Below are positions 1-5,329 of a stretch of 6,391 nt of DNA, one piece after another. Both the position numbers and the translations under genes were made by a program. How positions within the stretch are numbered: the first letter of the stretch is position 1; every line of letters starts with the position of its first letter. Source of the DNA: Burkholderiales bacterium (GTDB lineage Bacteria > Pseudomonadota > Gammaproteobacteria > Burkholderiales > Burkholderiaceae_C); contig JAGWTL010000176.1 in NCBI GenBank assembly GCA_028869035.1, positions 1 through 6,391 on the forward strand, given 5' to 3'. The notes under the pieces are model-generated. The model saw nothing but the letters and a program-made list of their open reading frames with translations. It made no database searches and was not told the origin of the DNA.

Positions 1-110
1 ACCTTGATCACGTCAGCGCCGAACCAGGCCAGCAGCTGGGTGCAGGCGGGACCGGCTTGCACGTGCGTGAAGTCGATGATCTTGATGCCCTTGAGGGGTT
101 TGTTGGACAT
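1..110 (-). CDS. frc: Formyl-CoA:oxalate CoA-transferase, N-terminal fragment (cut by window edge)
   Basis: Only the first 36 codons are in the window; the gene runs off the left edge. They read MSNKPLKGIKIIDFTHVQAG, followed by PACTQLLAWFGADVIK. This closely resembles the N-terminus of class III CoA-transferases of the CaiB/BaiF family, and specifically formyl-CoA transferase: the stretch DFTHVQAGPACTQ is a hallmark of Frc. In the Oxalobacter enzyme the V-Q pair of this motif lies in the active site (Gln17), here Q18. The catalytic aspartate lies further on, outside the window. Family knowledge: the cytoplasmic enzyme converts formyl-CoA plus oxalate to oxalyl-CoA plus formate. The start is supported by an AAGGAG ribosome site at 120-125, nine bases before the ATG. 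The gene begins 37 bp after the oxc stop on the same strand, so the two are very probably co-transcribed and act as a two-enzyme cycle. Confidence 0.93.
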   Translation of the reverse strand, partial: MSNKPLKGIKIIDFTHVQAGPACTQLLAWFGADVIK

Positions 111-147
111 GTTGCAGTTCTCCTTGTGGGTTGTTGCGTTTGAAAAA

Positions 148-1881
148 TCAGTGCTTCTTGGTAGCGGCGCTGGTCGGGTTGAGGCTGGTGATACGACCAC
201 TTTCGGTGCCGGCTTTTTCGTCGATGATGGCGTTGATCAGGGTGGGCTTGCGCGACTTGATGGCTTCTTCCATGGCCTTGCGCAGCTCGGCCGGGGTGTT
301 GGCCTGCACGCCGACGCCGCCGAAGGCTTCCATCAGCTTGTCGTAACGGGCGCCCTTGACGAAGACCAGGGGCGAGGGATCCTTGCCGCCGGTCACGTTG
401 ACTTCGTCGCCGCGGTAGACGCCGTTGTTGTTCATGATCACGATGCAGACCGGCAGGTTGTAGCGGCAGATGGTCTCGACTTCCATGCCGCTGAAGCCGA
501 AGGCGCTGTCACCCTCGATGGCGATCACCGGCTGGTTGCTTTCCACGGCGGCGGCCACGGCAAAACCCATGCCGATGCCCATTACGCCCCAGGTGCCCAC
601 ATCAAGGCGCTTGCGCGGCTTGTACATGTCGACGATGGAGCGGGTGAAGTCCAGCGCGTTGGCGCCTTCGTTGACCAGGATGGCGTCCGGGTTGGCCTTG
701 ATGATGTCGCGCACCACATTGAGCGAGCTGTGGTAGTTCATCGGCGAGGGATCCTTGGCGAGGGTCTCGGCCATCTTGGCGATGTTCTTGTTCTTGCGCT
801 CGGCGACGGCGTTGGTCCACTCGGCCGGGGGCTTGGCCCAGTTGGAGCCCATGCCGGTGAGCAGGGCGGACACGCAGGAACCGATGTCACCCACCAGCGG
901 GGCGTCGATGGCCACGTTGCTGTCGGCTTCGGTGGGGGAGATGTCGATCTGGATGAACTTCTGGTTGCCCGCGTTCTTGTGGTCCTTGCCACCCCAGGTC
1001 TTGCCCTTGCCGTGCGAGAGCAGCCAGTTCAGGCGCGCACCCACCAGCATCACCACGTCGGCTTCCGGCAGCACGAAGGAACGGGCGGCCGAGGCCGACT
1101 GCTCGTGCGTGTCGGGCAGCAGTCCCTTGGCCATGGACATGGGCAGGTAGGGGATGCCGGACTTCTCGACCAGGGCCTTGATGTCGGCGTCGGCCTGGGC
1201 GTAGGCGGCGCCCTTGCCCAGCAGGATCAGCGGCTTCTTGGCGCCCTTGAGCAGGTCCAGGGCGCGCTTGACGGCGTCCGGGGCCGGGATCTGGCGCGGA
1301 GCGGGATCGACCACCTTGATCAGGGAAGCCTTGCCGGCGGCAGCGTCCATGGCCTGGCCGAACAGCTTGGCGGGCAGGTCCAGGTAGACGCCGCCCGGGC
1401 GGCCGGAGACGGCGGAGCGGATCGCGCGGGCGATGCCCACGCCGATGTCCTCGGCGTTGAGCACGCGGAAGGCGGCCTTGCACAAGGGCTTGGCGATGGC
1501 CAGCTGGTCCATTTCCTCGTAGTCGCCCTGCTGCAGGTCGACGATCTCGCGCTCGGAGGAGCCGGAGATCAGGATCATGGGGAAGCAGTTGGTGGTGGCG
1601 TTGGCCAGAGCCGTGAGGCCGTTGAGGAAGCCGGGGGCGGACACCGTCAGACACACGCCGGGCTTGCCGGTCATGAAGCCGGCGATGGCGGCGGCGTTGC
1701 CGGCGTTCTGCTCGTGGCGGAAGGAAATGACGCGCATGCCTTCGGCCTGCATCATGCGGGTCAGGTCCGTGACCGGAATGCCCGGCAGGCCGTAGATGTT
1801 GTTGATGCCGTTGAGTTTCAGAGCATCGATGACCAGGTGGAAGCCGTCGGTCAGTTCTCTGGATTGAGCGTCGTTGGACAT
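148..1881 (-). CDS. oxc: Oxalyl-CoA decarboxylase (thiamine diphosphate dependent)
   Basis: Predicted 577-residue cytoplasmic enzyme, close to the roughly 565 residues usual for Oxc. It decarboxylates oxalyl-CoA to formyl-CoA and CO2 using ThDP and Mg2+, and the formyl-CoA feeds back to Frc. The three-domain ThDP fold is visible. The N-terminal Pyr domain has FRHEQNAG with the cofactor-activating glutamate E57. It is followed by SAPGFLNG (about 81-88) and SGSSEREIVDLQQGDYEEMD (106-125), which includes the active-site pair Y121-E122. The middle domain (about 195-345) has LGKGAAYAQ and GARLNWLLSHGKGKTWG. The C-terminal PP domain has EGDSAFGFSG from 456 and the metal-binding NNN at 484-486. The C-terminal ESGRI (S561, R563) matches the substrate-contacting Ser/Arg known near the end of the Oxalobacter enzyme. 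All key residues are present, so it should be active. The ribosome site is weak (GAGAGA, about 7 bases upstream). First gene of an oxc-frc operon; see the promoter at 2051-2079. Confidence 0.97.
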   Translation of the reverse strand: MSNDAQSRELTDGFHLVIDALKLNGINNIYGLPGIPVTDLTRMMQAEGMRVISFRHEQNAGNAAAIAGFMTGKPGVCLTVSAPGFLNGLTALANATTNCFPMILISGSSEREIVDLQQGDYEEMDQLAIAKPLCKAAFRVLNAEDIGVGIARAIRSAVSGRPGGVYLDLPAKLFGQAMDAAAGKASLIKVVDPAPRQIPAPDAVKRALDLLKGAKKPLILLGKGAAYAQADADIKALVEKSGIPYLPMSMAKGLLPDTHEQSASAARSFVLPEADVVMLVGARLNWLLSHGKGKTWGGKDHKNAGNQKFIQIDISPTEADSNVAIDAPLVGDIGSCVSALLTGMGSNWAKPPAEWTNAVAERKNKNIAKMAETLAKDPSPMNYHSSLNVVRDIIKANPDAILVNEGANALDFTRSIVDMYKPRKRLDVGTWGVMGIGMGFAVAAAVESNQPVIAIEGDSAFGFSGMEVETICRYNLPVCIVIMNNNGVYRGDEVNVTGGKDPSPLVFVKGARYDKLMEAFGGVGVQANTPAELRKAMEEAIKSRKPTLINAIIDEKAGTESGRITSLNPTSAATKKH

Positions 1882-2043
1882 GGTGGAGTCTCTCTAGGTT
1901 TAGACGTCTTTGAAAGTCGGGCAACCCGGCTGGCAAATACCTGCGGCTCCTCGAATCTGGTGGCCCCGGGAGCGCGCAATCGGGGTTTCCGGCGATGCCT
2001 GACGTCCGCACACGACTCGTGCTGGCAGGGTCCGTTTGCATCG
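1882..2043 (-). other. Predicted 162-nt leader of the oxc-frc transcript
   Basis: If transcription starts near 2044, as the -10 element predicts, the oxc message has an untranslated leader of about 162 nt. I see no gene in it on either strand and recognise no riboswitch. It contains a small odd palindrome, CACGA-C-TCGTG, at 2011-2021, and short GC complementarities such as CGGG-TTG-CCCG. None has a U-tract that would make it an attenuator. The leader extent is an inference from promoter spacing. Confidence 0.4.
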
Positions 2044-2050
2044 ACAGGTT

Positions 2051-2079
2051 ATGATAGGAAGCGATTCAGTTTCCGCCAT
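2051..2079 (-). promoter_or_regulatory. Candidate activator-dependent promoter of oxc-frc
   Basis: On the minus strand, 2056 to 2051 reads TATCAT, a five-of-six match to the sigma-70 -10 hexamer. With 17-bp spacing the -35 position (2079-2074) reads ATGGCG, only three of six matches, so unaided RNA polymerase would bind poorly. The start site would be near 2044. The inverted repeat at 2078-2093 is then centred at -41.5 and overlaps the upstream edge of the -35 element. That is the classic class II position from which CRP/FNR proteins activate. The hexamers and distances are seen in the sequence; promoter activity is inferred. Confidence 0.6.
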
Positions 2080-2093
2080 TGACCACGGTCAAT
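2078..2093. promoter_or_regulatory. Perfect 16-bp inverted repeat, likely CRP/FNR-type operator
   Basis: ATTGACC-AC-GGTCAAT is a perfect 7+2+7 inverted repeat. Written in family style it is TTGAC-N4-GTCAA, one base per half-site away from the FNR/DNR consensus TTGAT-N4-ATCAA. It lies between oxc and the divergent regulator gene. That regulator's recognition helix carries E191, S194 and R195, equivalent to the FNR residues that read TTGA half-sites. The natural inference is that the neighbouring protein binds here, activating oxc-frc on one side and possibly affecting its own promoter on the other. A different family member in the cell could also use the site. Confidence 0.75.
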
Positions 2094-2108
2094 TTTCGGG
2101 ACAAATAT
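2079..2108 (+). promoter_or_regulatory. Weak candidate promoter of the CRP/FNR regulator gene
   Basis: TTGACC at 2079-2084 matches the sigma-70 -35 box at five of six positions. It is followed after 18 bp by AAATAT at 2103-2108, which matches the -10 box at only three of six. The -35 box lies wholly inside the inverted repeat, so a protein bound there would be expected to block this promoter, giving negative autoregulation. The poor -10 makes this call tentative. Confidence 0.3.
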
Positions 2109-2124
2109 CCGGTTTCCGAGGGGG

Positions 2125-2141
2125 GCCGGTCCGATACCGGC
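2125..2141 (+). other. Short hairpin in the regulator's 5' leader
   Basis: GCCGGT (2125-2130) and ACCGGC (2136-2141) form a perfect 6-bp stem with a 5-nt loop. It lies 27 bp before the regulator's ATG and has no U-tract. In GC-rich DNA this can arise by chance. A role in mRNA stability or translation is possible but unsupported. Confidence 0.3.
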
Positions 2142-2168
2142 GCGAACACGCAATCCCGATCCTGGCCC

Positions 2169-2777
2169 ATGACATCCATCGAGAACCACCCCGAGAAGAA
2201 CATCATTCGGGTCCAACTCCGACAGAACGAGGTGCTCAAGGGCATGGGTGCGGCGTCGCACGAGGAGCTGGAACAGCACCTCACGGTGGTGGACTGCAAC
2301 AAGGGCGATTTCCTGCTGCACCAGGGCGTGCACGAGATGGAGCAGTATTTCATCCTCGACGGCGTGCTCAAGCGGGTGGTGGCCAATCCCCAGGGCAAGG
2401 AGATGATCCTGCGCTTCGCCGCCGAACGCGAGATGGAAACCAGTTACGCAGCATGGTCTCTCAAGACGCCCACGCCCTACAGCATCGTCTCGGTGACGAA
2501 GGCGAGGGTGGTCAAGCTGCCCCTGCCCGAGTGGATCGCCTTCCTGGAACGCCACCCCGAGGAAAAGCGCCTGTTCGAGTATTGCGTGATGAACCTGATG
2601 AGCGAAATCATGGCCCACACCATCACCCTGCACCTGCTGGACGCGCCGGGTCGGGTGCACCGTTTCCTGCGCAAGCATCCCGAACTGTTCGACCGCATCC
2701 CCAAAAAAGAGCTCGCGGCCTACCTCAACCTGTCGGCCGAGACGCTGAGCAGGCTCAAGCAGCGCGGCAAGATCTGA
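2169..2777 (+). CDS. CRP/FNR-superfamily transcriptional regulator, short form
   Basis: Predicted 202-residue DNA-binding protein. Residues about 18-118 form a cyclic-nucleotide-binding-like beta-roll (GDFLLHQGVHEMEQYFILDG, then LKRVV). Residues about 127-158 form the dimer helix, and 160-202 the helix-turn-helix (KKELAAYLNLSAETLSRLKQ). The recognition helix has E191, S194 and R195, the E-x-x-S-R pattern of proteins that read TTGA half-sites. The protein ends just after this helix, with little or no wing. It lacks the N-terminal cysteine cluster of oxygen-sensing FNR; only C43 and C139 are present. The cAMP phosphate-binding cassette (GELA...R) is not recognisable, so the signal is unknown. 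ATG 2169 is chosen because the only earlier in-frame start, TTG 2079, lies inside the operator and would add 30 residues without similarity to the family. No clear Shine-Dalgarno sequence precedes 2169. Divergent from oxc-frc, it is the likely local regulator of oxalate catabolism. Confidence 0.88.
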   Translation: MTSIENHPEKNIIRVQLRQNEVLKGMGAASHEELEQHLTVVDCNKGDFLLHQGVHEMEQYFILDGVLKRVVANPQGKEMILRFAAEREMETSYAAWSLKTPTPYSIVSVTKARVVKLPLPEWIAFLERHPEEKRLFEYCVMNLMSEIMAHTITLHLLDAPGRVHRFLRKHPELFDRIPKKELAAYLNLSAETLSRLKQRGKI

Positions 2778-2782
2778 GCCGC

Positions 2783-2822
2783 AAAAAAACAGGGCCTGTT
2801 CCGTGAGGAAGCAGGCCCTTTT
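2783..2822. terminator. Bidirectional rho-independent terminator
   Basis: Starting five bases after the regulator's stop codon, AGGGCCTG (2791-2798) pairs with CAGGCCCT (2812-2819). The stem continues as TTCC (2799-2802) with GGAA (2807-2810), with one bulged G at 2811 and a GTGA (GNRA-type) loop. A TTTT tract follows at 2819-2822 for plus-strand transcripts. A run of seven A (2783-2789) on the other side gives a U-tract for minus-strand transcripts, so it should also stop read-through from tctA towards the regulator. Confidence 0.9.
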
Positions 2823-3084
2823 CGATTGCCCCTGAGGGCAGGAAGCCAGGGGTTCAGGTCTTCGATGGCGATGTCGGCTGCCTGCGCGGTCTTGCTGTCC
2901 TTGAGCGCGGAGCGCCAGGGTCTGATCGACCACCTCCTCGTGGCGCATCAGGACAGGTTCGGCGTGCCCGTCAGTTCCAGGGCCCCGTCCTTGGCCGGGG
3001 GGGGCATTTCCCGGGGATTGCAATCAGGGGCATGACTTCAACCACTGTCGGTCAGAGTCCGGCAGGACGTGGCGGACGGGACGC
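2823..3084. other. Intergenic region with coding-like fragments but no intact gene
   Basis: This 262-bp gap separates two convergent transcription units. No complete gene with a ribosome site is evident. On the minus strand, short stretches with GC-rich third positions and protein-like composition occur in two frames. One is MPPPAKDGALELTGTPNLS (3007-2948), ending in TGA. An overlapping ATG then starts MRHEEVVDQTLALR (from 2948). A shift back to the first frame gives ALKDSKTAQAADIAIEDLNP. An eight-G run at 2997-3004 lies beside the first fragment. This could be a decayed small gene or chance in GC-rich DNA. No clear terminator specific to tctA is seen here. Confidence 0.35.
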
Positions 3085-4614
3085 TCAGTCCACCCCGCGC
3101 TGGGCAGCGAACTCGTCCTGCTTGGGCGGCTTGATCCGCGCGATCAGCTTGGAGATCAGCGGCCAGAGCAGCAGCAGCAGGGCCAGCGTGGTGATGGTGC
3201 CGACCAGCCAGTTGTCGTACATGATGGCAAGATCACCCTGTGCGACCAGCATGGCCTGGCGGAACGAGTCCTCGGCCTTGTCCCCCAGCACCAGGGCCAG
3301 CACCAGCGGCGCCAGCGGATAGTCGAGTTTCTTGAACACGTAACCGACCACACCGAACAGCAGCATGAACCAGATGTCGAGCATGGCGTTGTGCACGGTG
3401 TAGGCGCCGATCGCGCAGATCACGATGATCACCGGGGCGATGATCGAGAAGGGGATGCGCAGGATCGAGGCGAAAAGCGGCACGGTGGTGAGCACCACGA
3501 TCAGGCCGACCAGGTTGCCCAGGTACATGGAGGCGATCAGGCCCCAGACGAAGTCCTTCTGCTCGACGAAGAGCAGCGGGCCGGGTTGCAGACCCCAGAT
3601 CAGCAGGCCGCCCAGCAGCACGGCGGCCGTGGGGGAGCCCGGGATGCCGAGGGCCAGCATGGGCAGCAGGGCGGCGGTGCCCGCGGCGTGGGCTGCGGTT
3701 TCCGGAGCGACCACACCTTCGAGTTCGCCGGTGCCGAACTTGGCGCCGTTCTTGGACATCTTCTTGGCGATGCCGTAACTCATGAAGGACGCCGGGGTGG
3801 CGCCGCCGGGGGTGATGCCCATCCAGATGCCGATCAGCGAGGCGCGGATCGAGGTGGCCCAGTAGGCGGGCAGCTTCTTCCAGGTCTGCCAGACGACCTT
3901 GGGGTCGATCTTGGCGCTCTTGCCGGAGAAGGCCAGGCCCTCTTCCATGGACAGCAGGATTTCGCCGATACCGAACAGGCCGATCACCGCGATCAGGAAG
4001 TCGAAACCGCGCATCAGTTCCGTCCAGCCGAAAGTCAGACGCAACTGGCCGGTCACGGTGTCCATGCCGACGGACGCCAGGGCGAAGCCGATGGTCATCG
4101 AGGCCAGGATCTTGAAGGGCGAGCCCTTGCCCATGCCCACGAAACTGCAGAAGGTCAGCAGGTAGACCGAGAAGAATTCGGGCGGGCCGAATTTCAGGGC
4201 GAACTTGGCCACCATCGGCGCCAGGAATGTGATCATCACGACGGCCACGAAGGCGCCCACGAAGGACGAGGTGAAGGCGCCGGTCAGGGCCTCACCGGCA
4301 TGGCCCTTCTGGGCCATGGGGTAGCCGTCGAAGGTGGTGGCGACCGACCAGGGCTCGCCCGGGATGTTGAACAGCACCGAGGTGATGGCGCCGCCGAAGA
4401 GGGCCCCCCAGTAGATGCAGGACAGCATGATGATGGCCGAGGTCGGGTTCATGCTGAAGGTCAGCGGCAGCAGGATGGCCACGCCGTTGGCGCCGCCCAG
4501 GCCCGGCAGCACGCCGATCAGCACGCCGAGGACGATGCCCACGACCATCAGTAGAAAGTTCATGGGCGTCATCACGACGGCGAAGCCCTGGAACAGTGCG
4601 TTGAGTTCTTCCAT
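3085..4614 (-). CDS. tctA: Tripartite tricarboxylate transporter large permease subunit, TctA family
   Basis: Predicted 509-residue inner-membrane protein, the usual TctA length, with about a dozen hydrophobic segments. It forms the ion-gradient-driven transport channel of a TTT system with TctB and the periplasmic TctC. Family motifs are visible in both inverted halves: GVLIGVLPGLGGANG (about 30-44) and IGIWMGITPGGATPASFMSYG (261-281). Each half also has a PG loop: NIPGEPWSVATTFDGYPMA (83-101) and LGIPGSPTAAVLLGGLLIWG (322-341). The stretch APETAAHAAGTAALLP occupies 303-318, where family members usually show E-A-A-N-N-A. ATG 4614 is preferred over an upstream in-frame ATG at 4719. The upstream start would overlap tctB by 68 bp and add 35 residues without family similarity, whereas 4614 gives the typical N-terminus and has GGAG about 11 bases upstream. 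Last gene of tctCBA, 37 bp after tctB. The substrate is not determinable from sequence; oxalate is suggested by context only. Confidence 0.95.
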   Translation of the reverse strand: MEELNALFQGFAVVMTPMNFLLMVVGIVLGVLIGVLPGLGGANGVAILLPLTFSMNPTSAIIMLSCIYWGALFGGAITSVLFNIPGEPWSVATTFDGYPMAQKGHAGEALTGAFTSSFVGAFVAVVMITFLAPMVAKFALKFGPPEFFSVYLLTFCSFVGMGKGSPFKILASMTIGFALASVGMDTVTGQLRLTFGWTELMRGFDFLIAVIGLFGIGEILLSMEEGLAFSGKSAKIDPKVVWQTWKKLPAYWATSIRASLIGIWMGITPGGATPASFMSYGIAKKMSKNGAKFGTGELEGVVAPETAAHAAGTAALLPMLALGIPGSPTAAVLLGGLLIWGLQPGPLLFVEQKDFVWGLIASMYLGNLVGLIVVLTTVPLFASILRIPFSIIAPVIIVICAIGAYTVHNAMLDIWFMLLFGVVGYVFKKLDYPLAPLVLALVLGDKAEDSFRQAMLVAQGDLAIMYDNWLVGTITTLALLLLLWPLISKLIARIKPPKQDEFAAQRGVD

Positions 4615-4651
4615 TTTCTTTAAGTCTCCGTAATTCCTGAGGTTTTCGTGC

Positions 4652-5173
4652 TCAATAACCCAGGAAGCTGAGCATGTCGTAGGCGCCCTTGTGCAGGGGG
4701 ACCTTGAACCAGACTTCAAACATCATGAAGAACACGGTGTTGACCGCCAGAGCGATGGTGACGCTCTTGAGCCAGCTGTACTTGCCCAGGATGATCATGA
4801 ACAGGGCGATGTAGACGGCCGAGGCGACGTAGATGCCGATCAGCTGGATGGCGCCCACGTAGACGGCAGCGGGCAGCAGCACCGAGAGCACACGGCCTAG
4901 CGATTCGCGGTCGACGAACACCTCGGTGTTCTTCTCCTTGCCGGCCAGTGCCTGGTAGAGCACGCCGATGCCGGAGATGCAGAGGATCAGGCCGATATAA
5001 AAGGGGAAATATCCGGCGCCGGGGCCGTCGCTGGTCCATTCGGAGCCGAGCTTGCGGCTGCCGTAGATGACGATGCCGCCCATGACGATGACCAAAACCG
5101 CGACGACCGCATCAATGATGTTGGTGGCTACGCCGGTGCGTTCGCCTTCGTGTGATTCCATATTCGATTCCAT
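4652..5173 (-). CDS. tctB: Tripartite tricarboxylate transporter small membrane subunit, TctB family
   Basis: Predicted 173-residue inner-membrane protein, the usual TctB size (about 150-180). Hydrophobic segments lie at about 18-37, 57-76, 96-113, 115-130 and 136-153. The family signature GPGAGYFPF at 50-58 (commonly GPGFFP) precedes the second segment. The C-terminal VPLHKGAYD (158-166) matches the conserved V-P-L-P-K-G end of the family, with His in place of Pro. It is an essential partner of TctA, though its precise role in the complex is not settled. The start is ambiguous: ATG 5173 lacks a good ribosome site, and a second in-frame ATG four codons later (5161) has GGAA about 8 bases upstream. 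The two differ by only four residues. It follows tctC after 156 bp, an unusually wide gap for this operon, which holds a hairpin and an inverted repeat. Confidence 0.93.
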   Translation of the reverse strand: MESNMESHEGERTGVATNIIDAVVAVLVIVMGGIVIYGSRKLGSEWTSDGPGAGYFPFYIGLILCISGIGVLYQALAGKEKNTEVFVDRESLGRVLSVLLPAAVYVGAIQLIGIYVASAVYIALFMIILGKYSWLKSVTIALAVNTVFFMMFEVWFKVPLHKGAYDMLSFLGY

Positions 5174-5213
5174 GACGAAAGGTGTGCTGATGAGCAGTTT
5201 TTTGGGCGGCAGA

Positions 5214-5225
5214 TGACCTGGGTCA
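5214..5225. promoter_or_regulatory. Inverted repeat TGACC-N2-GGTCA resembling the oxc operator core
   Basis: TGACC-TG-GGTCA is a perfect 5+2+5 inverted repeat in the tctC-tctB gap. It has the same arms and spacing as the core of the 16-bp repeat at 2078-2093, but lacks the flanking AT and AT bases, so the outer T of each TTGA half-site is missing. No good -10 element sits at the class II distance on the tctB side. It may be a low-affinity site for the same regulator or a coincidence. Confidence 0.35.
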
Positions 5226-5281
5226 GCGCCAGTCTGGACCGGCTACCGTCCCGCTACGCAGTTGCTTTGGGGTGGGAGAGG

Positions 5282-5310
5282 GCGGGCCCGGCCCGCATGG
5301 CCGGGCCCGC
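5282..5310 (-). other. Strong 12-bp GC hairpin in the tctC-tctB gap
   Basis: GCGGGCCCGGCC (5282-5293) and GGCCGGGCCCGC (5299-5310) are perfect reverse complements around a 5-nt loop, about 20 bases downstream of the tctC stop. On the minus strand no U-tract follows (the next bases read CCTCTCCC), so it is not a canonical intrinsic terminator. In receptor-first transporter operons, hairpins at this place often protect the 3' end of the receptor mRNA or reduce read-through, giving more receptor than permease. That role is inferred here. Confidence 0.65.
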
Positions 5311-5329
5311 TATATGTTGTTGTACCTGT

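Noticed and set aside
1754..1775. GGTCA-N6-TGACC inside oxc as another operator
   Set aside because: The half-sites are in the opposite orientation and spacing to the TGACC-N2-GGTCA repeats, and it lies inside a conserved coding region.
4..2082. Very long plus-strand open frame (692 codons) across frc and oxc
   Set aside because: It is antisense to the clearly identified oxc and frc. Its Gly/Ala/His/Asp/Val-rich, low-complexity composition is typical of the complement of a GC-rich gene, and it spans the oxc-frc junction and the promoter region.
2079..2168. N-terminal extension of the regulator from TTG at 2079
   Set aside because: The TTG is inside the operator palindrome, no ribosome site precedes it, and the extra 30 residues show no family similarity. 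ATG 2169 gives a normal short CRP/FNR protein.
2049..3023. Minus-strand open frame of 324 codons opposite the regulator
   Set aside because: Most of it is antisense to the regulator and it runs straight through the terminator hairpin. Only the part beyond 2826 has any coding-like signal, and that is reported separately as a possible remnant.
3391..4554. Plus-strand open frame of 387 codons opposite tctA
   Set aside because: The His/Gly/Asp/Gln-rich translation without any domain mirrors the codon pattern of tctA on the other strand. There is no ribosome site and no family resemblance.
4615..4719. Upstream start of tctA at 4719
   Set aside because: It would overlap tctB by 68 bp and add 35 residues atypical of a TctA N-terminus. 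ATG 4614 gives the expected start with a ribosome site.
5282..5310. Calling the GC hairpin an intrinsic terminator
   Set aside because: There is no U-tract on either strand after the stem, and tctB and tctA downstream have no obvious strong promoter of their own, so complete termination is unlikely.
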